NCBI RefSeq assembly: GCF_003945595.2
Contig: NW_024104357.1
Span: 744,001 to 808,000, forward strand
Length of the DNA stretch: 64,000 nucleotides
Direction: 5' to 3'
Source: Pipra filicauda
Taxonomy: Eukaryota > Chordata > Aves > Passeriformes > Pipridae
Positions 22,501 through 34,300 of this stretch are shown piece after piece. Each line of letters starts with the position of its first letter. The stretch's first letter is position 1. The notes beneath the pieces are model-generated. The model had not been told where the DNA came from. It saw only the letters and a list, made by a program, of their open reading frames with translations, and did no database searches. Made by a program: the position numbers and the translations under genes.

Positions 22501-23982
22501 ATTATATATAATCAAATACTAATAATGAAAGCACTTTTCCCCTCAACTCATACTTAGCTTTGAGACTTACCCTGCTCCTACTTCAGAACTGAAAACCCTC
22601 CTGGAAAATTGTCTTTTCCAAGCTACAATAATCAGTCCAATAAAAGACAACATGTCTATTCTCAAACTGTATAATCAACAGGGAATGGATCAGAGGCATA
22701 TCTTGCATTAGTTCAGGTAATATTACAGCATAAACTAAACTTGTTGTCTATCACATTTATATCTGGTAACAATTTGGAAAAGCAGTTTGGAGGCTTTTGT
22801 AAAAACTAAAGAAGCTGATAATCTCAGCAATAAATCAGATATTGGAGAAAAAAAAATCTGGATGTGAAAACCAGGAATACCTATAAAGTATGACACAAAA
22901 AGCATCTAATGACTTTGCACTTTTCCTAAAGACGGGGAGTACCTTCGCATTCACCCTTGTCAAACCAATTCACGGAATGCTGACATAAAGACAAGCTCTA
23001 GGCAGCCGGAGAAATGGAAAAGAGAGAGGAGAGTTTCCCTACATATTCCATAAGCCTGGGAACTGCCTGTTGCTGCCAGACTTCCAAACCTGAATCTCGA
23101 GTCCAGCCGATCCCGCTGGGATGGCAGGCGCGTCCTGCACGGGTCAGCAGTGCCCACCCGGGACTTACAGCGCCAGGGCTGCCCCTGCCGACCCCCGGGC
23201 ACCGAGCACCGCTCCCCGGGCGGGGAGAAGCCCCGAAGCTCCGCAGTGACCCGCAGCCCGCCGGTGTCACTCGGACCTGCCGCTCCCGAGGGTCGCTGCT
23301 CCCGCCCCGCCCGGGACAATGAGCCTTCCCCTCCCTTCCGCTCCCCCGGCACCACCCCGGGGACCCTCCCCAGGCCCTGCCCCGGCCCTTCCCCGCCGAG
23401 CCCCGGGCGCGGCCCCGCGTTGAGCCCGCGCTCCGGTACCGTGTGATGCTGCCCGGCCCCCCCGTCGCTCCCGGCGGACCCGGCACCGCCCGCGGGGCTT
23501 CACCTGCCGGGGGTCTCCGGGCACTGCCGGCGGCGCCGCCCGAGCGCTGCCTCCCCCCGCCCCCCCGCGCTGCAGTGGTGCCGCCCCAGCCCCTCCCCGG
23601 CCGGGATGGAGCCGCCCGCGGGGCGGGGCGGGCGCGGCACTGCCGGGCGGCCCCGGCCCCGCGCCGGGACCTCCCCGTGCCCGGCACCCCGAGCCCGCCC
23701 CGCCGGGGCCGCGCCCGCCCCGGCGCTGCACGGCCCGGCGGCAAGCGTGCCTGAGCCTCCCTCCCTCCCGCCGCAGCCCCGCGGGGGCGGCCGGCGCTGC
23801 CACCGCGCCGGGAAGCGCGGCCCGCGGACCCCGCCCGGCCGAGGCTGCCCGGCCCCGGCGCGGCGAGCGGAGCCACCGGGGGGAGCGGGCACCGCCCTGG
23901 GGCGGCCGCGTCGAGCCCCGTGGGCCGGGCAGAGCCGTCCGCGGGCACAGCCCGGCGTGGGGGCACCCCCGGGCGCGGTACC

Positions 23983-24060
23983 TGCGGGCGCGGCGGGCGC
24001 GGGGAGCGCGGTGTCACCGAGCCGCCGCCATGGCCGGGGCGCTGCTGGGGCGGGAGCGGC
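23983..24060 (-). other. GNB4: Proposed GNB4 non-coding exon 1 (5' UTR)
   Basis: Minus-strand sequence ending GCCCGCAG before donor GTACCG (exon end 23982 or 23983). The upstream limit is a guess, because the transcription start cannot be read from sequence. Two other plausible donors in the island are CAG|GTGAAG (exon end 23504) and GCT|GTAAGT (exon end 23169), so the true first exon may be longer or different, or alternative first exons may exist. Confidence 0.4.
24014..24031 (-). other. Possible upstream ORF (MAAAR-stop) in GNB4 5' UTR
   Basis: ATG GCG GCG GCT CGG TGA read on the minus strand. The ATG has G at +4. It would sit in the 5' UTR only if transcription starts upstream of 24031 and the 23982 donor is used. 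Such five-codon uORFs can reduce translation of the main frame. Confidence 0.35.
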
Positions 24061-24098
24061 CCCGCCCCGCCCGCACGGGCCGCGCGACGGGACGGGCC

Positions 24099-24126
24099 GT
24101 TGCCATGGCAGCGCCGCGTGACGTCA
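24099..24126. promoter_or_regulatory. RFX X-box plus CRE module
   Basis: GTTGCCATGGCAGC (24099-24112) differs by one base from the palindromic RFX consensus GTTGCCATGGCAAC. Six bases later a perfect palindromic cAMP response element, TGACGTCA, occupies 24119-24126. Both lie in the CpG island next to GC boxes. RFX and CREB/ATF binding is established for these motifs in general; binding here is inferred. Confidence 0.75.
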
Positions 24127-24131
24127 GAGCG

Positions 24132-24139
24132 CTTAAAGG
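24132..24139 (+). promoter_or_regulatory. TATA-like CTTAAAGG, possible divergent promoter
   Basis: Lies 6 bp after the CRE in the plus direction. Read as plus, the order X-box, CRE, TATA-like box would place a start near 24160 and support a transcript divergent from GNB4. Read as minus, it would put the GNB4 start inside the X-box, which is less natural. Confidence 0.3.
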
Positions 24140-24199
24140 GGCCGCGCCCCGCGGCGGGGCGGCGCTGCCGCCGCCCTGAGGGGGACGCGGGGCGAGGGG

Positions 24200-24530
24200 A
24201 CACGAGGGGCGGCGGCTCCGGGGATGGGGTCGCCGGGGAAAGGAGACCCCGCGGGTGATCACCGGGGGTGGTGGTGTGATCCCAGGGCGTGGAGGTGCAG
24301 GGGACGGGATCACCGGGGGATGGGGACTTGAGAAGCCTGGGGTGGAGACCCAGAGGTGTCACCCGAGTGTAGGACCCCTGCGGGTGGCAGCCGTCGGGGA
24401 TGGGGACCAAGGAGTGTGGGGACACTGTGGGACATCAGGGACATGGGCATGGGGATCCAGGGAGCGGGACACGGGTGATGGGGAGCTGTGGGGACCGAGG
24501 GGTGGGAGTGAGAGTGGGGACGTGAATCTG
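24200..24530 (+). repeat. G-rich minisatellite-like tract
   Basis: Plus strand is strongly G-biased, with dozens of GGG/GGGG runs in degenerate units such as GGGGATGGGGAC and GGGACATGGG. It directly follows the CpG island. Runs such as those at 24216-24240 have the spacing needed for G-quadruplexes, and plus transcription would favour R-loops. Confidence 0.75.
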
Positions 24531-24575
24531 TAACAAGGACCGACTGCACTGAGCTTTGCAGGTCAGTAATGTGAA

Positions 24576-24581
24576 AATAAA
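24576..24581 (+). terminator. AATAAA poly(A) signal candidate
   Basis: AATAAA followed by the GT-rich stretch GTGATGTGTT 6-15 bases later, a normal signal/downstream-element layout. It lies about 400 bp from the presumed divergent start and could end a short plus-strand promoter transcript. Chance occurrence is possible. Confidence 0.35.
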
Positions 24582-24599
24582 GAAGTGATGTGTTAAATG

Positions 24600-26830
24600 G
24601 ATACTCAAATCTTGTGCATTCCTCACAAAAGCTGCCACCCTACATCCCTCAGTAGTGCACCCCTCTCACACCAGCGTGTGGAGAGCAGAAGGACCATCAG
24701 AGACTGACTGCCTGGCGTTCGTGGGTCTGGCTGTGGGTCTGGCTGGCCATTCCACATCTGCTGCTCATATTAAGATCAAAAACTGCCAAACTACAGTCAC
24801 AGCCAACGTGAGACCTGAGAATACAGGGAATAGCTGATTTGTGGATGCTCTGGCTGCATCTCTGGGTCTCCTGCTCCACTGACCTTGATGCTGCAGGGAC
24901 ACCTCTGGAGAGGTCAGTGCCCTGGCACAGCCCTGGTCAGCCCTCCAACACTAGAGATGGGACACCTGCATCATCTCAGCACGGGTCTGACACACCACCA
25001 CTAACGCAAAGTGTCAAATTCTTGTAAAATATTTTACAAGGGTACCATAACTACTGCGAGTAAACCAATCTTTGAGCTATTAGTGTGTTACGGATGAATG
25101 GCTTGGTGTTAATGGCAGTAAATGCTGCAACATACAGTATGTACTGTAATGAAGCAACTCATTGCTTGCCTTAAATCAGTCTTAAAAAAACATGCCAAGT
25201 CCCCTAACTGGTTCAAACCTACTATTTTAATAGCTTTGTCCTGGTTGCAAAGTCTATGCTGCGCTTTCCTGCACTGCAATACACCTGTCTTCCATTTATC
25301 CAAAGGACAGATGTCATCCAGCAATATGTTTGCTTTGCGTTTTATGAGTGATCACACAGCAAAAACCAACAAGGAATGGGTTTGATTTTGTTGGACTATA
25401 CCCGAAGAGGAAAATAAACTTGTCTCAGGGTCACTATATCACCATATATATATCACTTATATTTTTATAAAAGGGAGAAATTGGCACAAGGATGGTTCTC
25501 CCTTCAACTGTGCTTGTTCCATTACATTTTTTCTAATTCAATCTTCCGAACCCTGAGCAGTGATTACTGACAAGATATGGTCCCAGAATGAGTACACCAT
25601 TTCTCATCTTCTGTTTTGAAACAGCTCTGGAAAATAACAGGCAGAGAGCAAAGTCCCAGAAAAGTTCAGATGGTATTTAGGTAGTTACATATAATAAAAT
25701 TATCAGGTTTTGTCCTTCCAGTGCAAATTAAAACCTTTAAAATTACATAATTTATTCTCATGACTCATTTAGGAAACAGGGAAAATTCTTCAGTTGCAGG
25801 CTGTGAAAATGAAGCACTCAGGACGGGGTTCTCAGCAGGGAAACTCCTCTCTCAGGAGTGGCATTGCTGCAGCTGTGGTGGTCCAAGGCCAACAGCAAAG
25901 CAGAGTTTGCGAGGAGGAATATCCTGTCTTGGACCAACCCATACAAATAAAAGAAATTGCCCCTCCTTGTAAAACTCGTCTCACCCGCTGTGTAGTCAGT
26001 TTAGTCATTTATTAGATGAAGTTACAAATTCCTAATGAAATAGAAATCCCCAGTTCTCCTGCTGGCAGTGTTTTACAACCAGCTTTTATCCAGTTCTGCT
26101 TCTGATCACTGGTTTCACATGCCAAACACCACTCTGCAAAATCAGAGCTACCCCTAATGGAGCCATTCTTATGCCAGTTCCGCAATATGCTTTGTATTAT
26201 TTTAGAATTTATATAAGGAATCCATTTTTTCTGCAGTGAAAAAGAAAGGTTGAGAGACAGTGCCAGATTAGTTTTTAAAATCAATATCCAGATCAGTTTC
26301 TCCAACACGGTTTCTTTGAATTATGAGTTACTACAGCCAATGCAGCAACTTTGGTTCCTGATAAATTAAACGCTACCAGAGGCCCCCAGTGCTTGGATTC
26401 CTGCCCAACGAGCCTGAAACACCTCCAAAGGGAAGGGAACCTGTTTGGAGATTGTGCTGACTCAGCTGTACCTGAAAACCTCAGCCAAGACAGGTCCAGT
26501 AGCATCTTAAACACCCTTCTGATGGAAATCAGTGAAACACTGTGTGTTAGAGCACTGAGGGGGTACGAGGAAGCAATGAGAGGTTTTCTAAAAAACTCCC
26601 CAGTCTTGGCAGGGCTAAGACCAAAAGGCACAGAGATGGACAGGCACACGTATAATCTAAATGGCTAAAAATACCACCAAAGCCTCTGCATGTCTTTTCT
26701 TGGTTCTAGAGAAATGCAGGATTCATTGACAGCCTGGTACTTGCCGTGTACCAGAAAGCCCCTACATTTCATTAGCCCGTTATCTAATTCCTTCCCAAAA
26801 CACTTCAGGATACATACAAAGAAGTCATAT
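24600..26830. other. Intergenic, no gene recognised
   Basis: AT-rich non-coding sequence beyond the GNB4 promoter. Short TATA-rich run near 25443-25460. No transposon family or RNA gene recognised. Confidence 0.7.
24721..24744. repeat. 12-bp direct repeat, 2 copies
   Basis: GTGGGTCTGGCT occurs twice head to tail. Minor local duplication. Confidence 0.9.
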
Positions 26831-26887
26831 GTTGTTTTTGGTTTTTTTTTCAGGAGACAAGTTGAAGAAAAAAAAACCAAAAACAAC
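26831..26887. repeat. Perfect 20-bp inverted repeat with 17-nt loop
   Basis: The left arm GTTGTTTTTGGTTTTTTTTT (26831-26850) is the exact reverse complement of 26868-26887, separated by 17 bases that begin CAGGAGACAA. All 20 bases pair. The arms are low-complexity (A/T runs broken by GG and G), so the repeat may have arisen by template switching at a poly-A/T tract. Confidence 0.95.
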
Positions 26888-28295
26888 AAACCCCAAGCCA
26901 TAACTAAGAGATAGATCCAGAGGGAATCCCCTGCACTGGTGGACTGAATCACACAACCCCTTTGACTGACTTTAAGAAAATGAAAGAAAAAATAAATTGC
27001 TCATCCAGACTTCAGAATTAAATTATTGAGGGAGCAATCCACTTTCTTGACACCTTTACAGTGGCAAGGCTGGTTTTCTTCGTGGTTGTTTGTGTCACTG
27101 GTTAAATCAGGCTGCTCCACAGTTGCACATTTGCCTTGTGCTTTGTCCTCGTTCTTTGTTTATGTCTGACAGCACTTCTGCCTCTGCAATCCACGCAGCT
27201 CTTCAGGTGAGAGATGCTAATCTACATCTTTTCTCTCTCGCATTTCCATCTTTCTTTTCACATCTGGGAATTAAAATGGCAATTAACCCCTTAGTTATAA
27301 GTAAGGAATCTCACATCATTCTTTGTTCAAGCCCTATGGAGAGCTAGACACTTAAAAGTTCACTTAATTTACTGATTTATTTTAATTACTCTGTTAAGCA
27401 GGATTACACATATTATCTCTATATTCTATATACAGGATAGGGAAACACACGTCGTTCAGATATCCCTTTCTCACTTAATTCCTAAATATGACAGCAAAAG
27501 TTTGCTGCTTTACCTTCCATCTCCTGTTTTTATTCTCACTGAAGTCTAACATTCATTCATTCCAGACCCCTTCTTTTGCTCAGCACAGGTGTGACAGATC
27601 CTCTTCTGTCATTCTGTCAGTGTTTCCTTAGGTAGGGGTGACCTTCCACAGCCCCAAGGAGTGGTGATCTCCCCGCTCACCGGCTGATGCTTCACATGAA
27701 AAGCATCCGAGGTGGCAGTTTAGCTCACATTGTGTCCATGGCTCTCTAGAATTCCAAGAGGGAATGCATGTGGCACCTGCACTGGCTGCTCACCACCAGC
27801 TCTGGTCCAGGGATCGCTCTCTTATGGGGCAGGTGGAGGGGAGTGTCCTTGCTGTGTTTTACTATTGTCCTTGTGCTACCAAGAAACAGGGAACTTCAGT
27901 TTCTAGGGCTGCCAATCCAGCAGTTCCTTTTTTATCCACAAGCTAATTCTCTAATATTAAATTCAAATAAAGAATTAGGGGAAAATAATGTAAGCAGAAA
28001 CGATAATAATATTTTTCTTGTTATTTAGAAAACTGAAAAATTGTGGATTTACTTTCTGAGGTCCAGTAAAATAACTGATCAAGCTACACAGCTGATCATT
28101 GTGCAGCTACTGGTTTGAGTTTAGATTCCTGACTCCAGAGAGAGCCAGGTGACTCATCCTTTAAAGAGAACTGAACAATCACTGAACACTATTTCAATAG
28201 AAGAAAAGGGAGTGGGCATATTTGCATAGATGCTTTACGTACAGCCTATATATATGCATGTATTTATGAATACATTAATATTTCTTTCAGATAAA

Positions 28296-28382
28296 ATGAT
28301 GAAGCAGATTCGCGGAAGTGCTGGAAGTGCTCATCGTAAAAGAACAGCAAAAAAAATCAAACAGGCTGAAAAAGCCATTTGA
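28296..28382 (+). other. Small basic reading frame, 28 codons, unrecognised
   Basis: Starts ATGATG and encodes a Lys/Arg-rich peptide (MMKQIRGSAGSAHRKRTAKK, then IKQAEKAI). Immediately upstream, TATTTCTTTCAG at 28279-28290 looks like a splice acceptor. I do not recognise the peptide, and an open frame this short is expected by chance, so it is only a curiosity. Confidence 0.12.
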
Positions 28383-31300
28383 TCTCCGTTGTTCCCTTCT
28401 AAGATCAGTTGAAACACTGAGATCAGTAGCAGGTTTCACGAGCTCACTGTAGTTTGCAGGGTATTTCACCAGTGTCTGAGATGACTGTGTGAGGCAGAAG
28501 GCAAACCTCATCTCGATCACGGTGCTTCTGCACGTTCTCTGAGGCTGCAGCCCAGCCCACTGGTGATGATGGCACGTGAGGGCTGAGAAAACTCCACAGC
28601 ATGTTTTAGAAATCCTCTGATTCCTTCTGGAGGGGGAGAGGAGTAAGCAAGCAGAGGAAGGGGAATCTGTATTTAAAACCTATGTAGAAAAATGTACAAG
28701 TCTGCCTACAAACCCCAGACCCAGGGAAAGAAGCCTCACATCAGCTGTAACTCTCTGGCAGCACCTTTGCTTGCACTGGCCAGGGAGAAGGCTCCTTTCT
28801 ACCACGGGTGTGGGAGTGGAATTGTAATAGACACTTCCATAAACTGCTGTCTGCCCAAATGTCATGACGTTGGCTTTCTGCCCCATTTTGAGCTGCAGAG
28901 AACAGCACATGGGAGGGGCAGAAAAAAACGAAGATCCCTTTTTAACTCTCAGTTTGAAACACCTCCCAGCCCTTTTCAGCCAAATAGCTCTTCTACCTAT
29001 TGTGAAGATGGCATCTTCTAGATCTTGCTTTGGAAATTACTCTTATTTACTGTATACCAAACCTAATCCTAAACTCCCAGAATTTTACAGTGTGTGCAAT
29101 AAGGAGCAAAGAAGGACTAGTTTGCTGCACAGACAACAGCAAGTGATCATTTTTTGTGAGTTTTCAGATACTTTTTCAACAAATGAAAAGCATAACATAC
29201 ATTAAAGTTGTTCTCCATGAATAAAGTGAGTGGAGACAAAAGAGAAAATGTGAATAGTGGTGAAAGGAGCTTAACCAAGTGTTCAGGAACTGACAAGGGT
29301 AGTAAAAGAGTGTGGAACTAGGAAGAAGGGAGTATTAAAGAAGTACTATTTTGTTCAGCCTGTTCAGCCTGTCTTTTTTATGAAACAAAACAGGAAGACA
29401 ACCAGAGAATCATGATCAGGTCCATTAATTAGCTTTAGAAATTCTTACAAATATAAGCAACTTTCTAATCAGAACAAAATCAAACTGATTTACACATTTT
29501 TAATGAAAGACTCTTGCATTCCACTGATACCCAGTATCTTAGAAAATCGGAGGTGTAATATTTTTTAGTATACATATTCTCATAGGACCACCAACAAATG
29601 GAACACATTTCACACCAAACCCTGCTGCACATGACACTGTCCCCTTGAGCACAGCCCATCGCTGCTCACTGCACACTGCAGAACACCAAGCTCTCAGGTG
29701 CCACACTGGAAAATGCTTTGGTGGAGATCAGTAAATGAACTAAGAACTTAACTCTGTGAGTTGCAGTTGCATTATAGTAAAGATGGCAAATTCTTCAGTT
29801 CTGGAATCTAAGCTAACCCTCGGGTGTAGTGTAGCAGGAAATACTCACTACAGTCAAGTGCTGCATATTAGACTAATTACAGATATATTTCACCTTCCTC
29901 TGGACTTTGGGTCTGAGCTTACCCCTGAGTTGTCAGAAGTATGATTCAAGCTTATAATTTTTCAGTTTTGCCATTTAACTTACAAAACTTCTGGTACCTG
30001 AAGAGTTTTACGGTACTGAATAAAGAAATTTGATACAAGAGGCTGGTTTCCAGGTCAGCAAGGAGAGAGAGACCATTCTTAGGAAGCTTTTCAGCATATT
30101 GCTGCTGCTGGCTCTTAACCTGCATCTGCATCAGCAGTGTTGCTACGACTCCCAGCCATTCCTGAGGGAAAAGGGTTTCAGTTGCAGGGAATTAATGATA
30201 GTGGAAATAGCACTGTGGCCTAGGCAGAGGAGAGACACTATTTCTGGTGTTATCTGCAACAGTGTTATAAGACTGTAAGTAATATAAAGTTATATAACAA
30301 CTGTGCCCTTAACAAACTGCTGTGCCCTGCTGGTGGACACTTTATCCAAATTAAATCGGGGAGGGAGGGAATAGAGAGAACATTAAGGTTTAAGGACAGA
30401 GCAATACATACCCTCTGCAGTGCCATTCAGATCTGTACTGTAACTGTGTCTCAGTGGTTACTAGGAATTGCTGCTTGAATATCATACCTGTTAAATAGGC
30501 TGAAGAATCCAGAAGAATCTAGAATGTTTTGGATTTTTTGCAGTTTGAAGACTAAGATGCCTATGGCGGTTTGGATGTGTGTATAGATGATGATGACTCA
30601 ACACTTAGAACTAATTCAGGAAAGGAAAATGAGGAACAGAGGCTTACTGGGTTGAACTAATATACACTTTAAGGAGCACATGGAATATAATACTTGGTTT
30701 CAGGTATGTTTTCCTTTAATCCATAGCACTAGTAGATGCACAGTTCTTTTTTTTTTTGTCAAAAATCTTAAGCTGTTCTTCAACTATGAGTCTCTTTCTG
30801 TGGGAAAGTAAGGCACAGAGTGGTGTCAGCAGCTTGCCAAGCAACCAGTGGCAGAGCCAAAATCAGAATTCAGATTGCCTGCCCACCTGCCTTCCTTCTA
30901 TCCTTGCTGCTGAGCAAGTTACCCAACACGAGAGCTTTTCAGATGGAAGAACAAGCGAGCAAACAAAGGAGTGAAATTAAATATAAGCAGAGTGAAAATG
31001 ACCAGTATGAGAGTCTAAATGAGCAAAATGTGTAAAACAAATAACAAAAACATTATAAAATAAAGTCAGAAATTACAATAAAGAAGTAATTTCCATTTCA
31101 GTGCACAATTGCTGATAGTGTGGTAATGATTTTCCTCATATACAGTGGGCTTTGGTCCAAAACTCTGAATGAAACCATTCATGCTCTTCTGTGTATCTTT
31201 TACGAGAAGATATCCATGCTCTTAACCCAAGGTGCTTCTGATTTCTGTTCCTGTTTCACTCTGTGTCATTTCAATGATGGGGAAAGCATCAGCCTGACAG

Positions 31301-34300
31301 CTTTGCAGGCTGGTGTTCCCTCTTGGCAGTGGAGGGAAGGGCACAAGGCACGAGAAGCTGCCGCACCATCGGCTCTGCCCCGAAACACTCTTGTCTTGTG
31401 AGAGTCACTCAGGGACAAGGGCAGTGCTGGTTTCTGATGCTTTTCCTGCTGAAAACTGGATGAAGGCACAGTTCACATCCATCAGGCTGTGCTAACACGG
31501 TAACAGCTCCCAGTCACTAATGGCCTGGGCTGGATTGGGCTGGGCAGCAGGCCACGAACAAGAAAGCCTCTGTGAGCCATTACCAGCTCCTCTGAGCCAT
31601 TCAAACCTCCGGAACACCAGCAAAAAAAGAAGCACTTTTTAAAATAAAGCTTCTCACAACTGACAGAGAAGCAGTCGCCCCCTCACACACCTTACTCACT
31701 CACTGCACTAAACTGGCATTCCTTCAAGAGCTGGGAAGGGCCCAGAGCTGCTGATTCAAAGACATTTGGAATGAAGACTCAAGATTTGATGGCTTTTGTT
31801 CCTTTCTGGCTTGTTGCTTCTTTACTTGGCCTGCTCTGCCTGTCCATGCTGAATGTCAATCAGCAGAGCAGTAGCACCTTTGCAAAGAAGTCCCAAGTAT
31901 CTTGGTAAATCCATTAACAAGCATGTGAAAAAACCCAAGGCTTCCACTACTCCAAAGAATAAAAGGCTGGATTAGAGTGGTGGAGCTGACCAATGGACAG
32001 GGACAAAGGGTCAGGAATTGATAAAGTTATACATTCTTGTTTAAACTATAGCAGACACAGAGTTTCTTTTTCAGAAAAAAACTTCAAAATGATCTTCCTA
32101 GTGCATCCACAGCTTATTTCCAGAGACATTTGCTTACATCAAATACCCCTGGAAAAACTCCCATAAGGAAATTGCCAGAACCCGTTGCTAATTGCACGTG
32201 CAGAGAAATTGCATCTTACGTCAAAGTGGTTGTGATCAGCCCAAGGTATTTCTCAAAAAAGGCAGTTGCATTTTTATTCAAGTCTCTGACACCTCATAAT
32301 TGACAGCTCTTTGATGTTCTTTGAATGAGTAACAGCTCAGAAGTTTATTATGAGTTTCTTACAAACCTGCAGTTAGGACCAGCCTAAGTGAGCAAACAGA
32401 GAAAACTGATTTGAATTCAACAAATTCAAGTCACCCTCTTTGATGGTCTGATGAAACTGGATCATCTTGATCTTTTGTAACTACTGAATAGCTGGGAATC
32501 TGTTTCTTCTGCAACCTGTCAGTTTGACAGCTACATTTAGAACAGGAGCTGTTTTCCTGATGATTTCCATATGAAGCTCTAAGTGAGTGAGCATTTCATC
32601 TTTCCATTTTAGCAAGCAAATGTTGTATTTACCATGTCTAACAACATTTTCAAGGTCAATGTAACAGGATATTTCCTACAATTGTTTAAATTATTAATAT
32701 AACATTTTGAATCTTAGAAATAAATGCAATGGTTTTAAGATGGCTGGTCAAATTCTGCAGCTGCACTGATCGAAATCCTAAACAATTCACTTTGTGAAAT
32801 TCATTGCAGTTTCAAGTACCTGTAACAGGGAAGAAAATTTGCCTAATCTTTTTGCAATGCTAAAACCGGTAGAGCAAACAAGAGTGTTCAGTAGTGCTGA
32901 TACAAACCCTAACATTGTCTCCAGTGGGATGAGGCACACTGTAATAAAAAGATACTTAATCTCTTAAGGCTAAATCATGTTCAACAGCCCCTGTTGAACA
33001 GGCAGGGTAGTGTGAGAAGAGGCTTGGCTGTTTTTTTGGATTTCTTCAAGTTTCCTGCTAGATCCCACCACAACAGGGAACTGGGGTGTTGAGCAACAGA
33101 CATGGCACAATAACCTCACTGACCTCTCAATTATTTCTGCTAAAAGACAAATAAAGATAACAAAAGAAGTTGGAGAAGTCAGGCTATGCTGGCTTGTGTG
33201 TGCACTGTAGAAATGAGTAGCTAAGGCAGAGGGAAAGAACATCAAATGGGATAATGTCCCTGCATGATTATCTTCAGACTACTCTGATTAGTGACAAATA
33301 GTAGAGAGCTGGAGATCTATACAAATGTCATTAGGCTGAGGGTTGTAATGTGATTTAGTGATGTGGCTGCAGTGATAGCTGGTACCCTTGACACAGCAAA
33401 ACAGATGGTGTTTTAGCATTGTTGGTTCACTACTGTGCTAAAAAGCAAGCACCCAACAGAAATGTGTGTTTGCGTGACTGTGGAAGCACGGGGTTGGTGC
33501 TTATTTGCATCACTGTGTAGCAAACTGATGACTTAAATTGGCTTCAGGAGAGTCAGGTCCTAAGACAAAACATATTTCAAAACACTGCAACAGCGCAATG
33601 TGGTTGGATCTTTCCAGCACACAAAGATTTATTCCTTTCCCCACTGCTCCCCTTCCTTTTCTTTCATTCCCATTCATCTTGCCTCATCTGGGACTCCCAC
33701 AGGCCAGGCTGTCACTGGCTTCTCCAGGTGACACCTGGCAGGGAAGGTCTCTGCAGAAACTTCTGCTGCACAGTTTTGTTTCAGGGGATCGTCAGTCCCA
33801 GCCACTCTGGCTGGGCTCCAGCTGGCCATGCTAGTGCCCAGATTGCTCTCTCTGGCTATCTGTTGGTCAGTCCTCTTCCCATAAAAGGGCAATTTTTAGC
33901 TCTTCTCTCAAGGGAAGTAGCAAGAAATAAACTGTCTTTGGGATAATGAGAGATAATGCTGTTTGCAACCCCATAAAACTTTTGGGGTTGCTTGTGCAAT
34001 GTTAATTATATCCCGGTTAGGTTAATCAGGTGGTCTGTCATATGGCAGCATCATCTACTTCAAGGCACCATACCAGGAAAGCCAGGAAAAAGTCTGTAGG
34101 AAGTTGTCCCACTCCTTTTCTGCTCTTCAGCCAATTAAGAATGACTGAGACCCTCTCTGATGACTGTCAGAGTCTGGGTATACTCAGTGCAGAAACCTTA
34201 ATGCATTCATAACCAAATGGTTATGTTATTAAATGACAAAGTTTTAGGAGTAAGTGAATCTTAATATATTTATTTCCAACCAGCTTCCATCCATCAAAAA

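Larger units (their letters stand above)
7660..23982 (-). other. GNB4: GNB4 intron 1 (about 16.3 kb), proposed
   Basis: Runs from the exon 2 acceptor to a proposed exon 1 donor (GCAG|GTACCG at 23982). It is AT-rich until about 23.0 kb, where composition switches abruptly to the CpG island. It contains a TA microsatellite, a 48-bp tandem duplication, a T22 tract and a 14-bp stem hairpin, listed separately. No recognisable transposon or second gene. First introns of this size are common sites for enhancers, but I cannot point to a specific one. Confidence 0.55.
23050..24250. promoter_or_regulatory. GNB4: CpG island at the GNB4 5' end
   Basis: About 1.2 kb of very GC-rich, CpG-dense sequence in an otherwise AT-rich window. 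It has many GC boxes, for example around 23619-23635, 24047-24073 and 24150-24163. The large overlapping open frames here on both strands follow from the lack of AT-rich stop codons. Position and orientation fit the promoter and first exon of GNB4, whose ATG exon lies 16 kb downstream on the minus strand. Confidence 0.9.

Noticed and set aside
22998..24425. 475-codon minus-strand open frame (and 100-180 codon frames on both strands) across the CpG island
   Set aside because: Pro/Arg/Gly/Ala-rich low-complexity translation in a region where stops are rare because of GC content. Several frames are open at once on both strands and no domain is recognisable.
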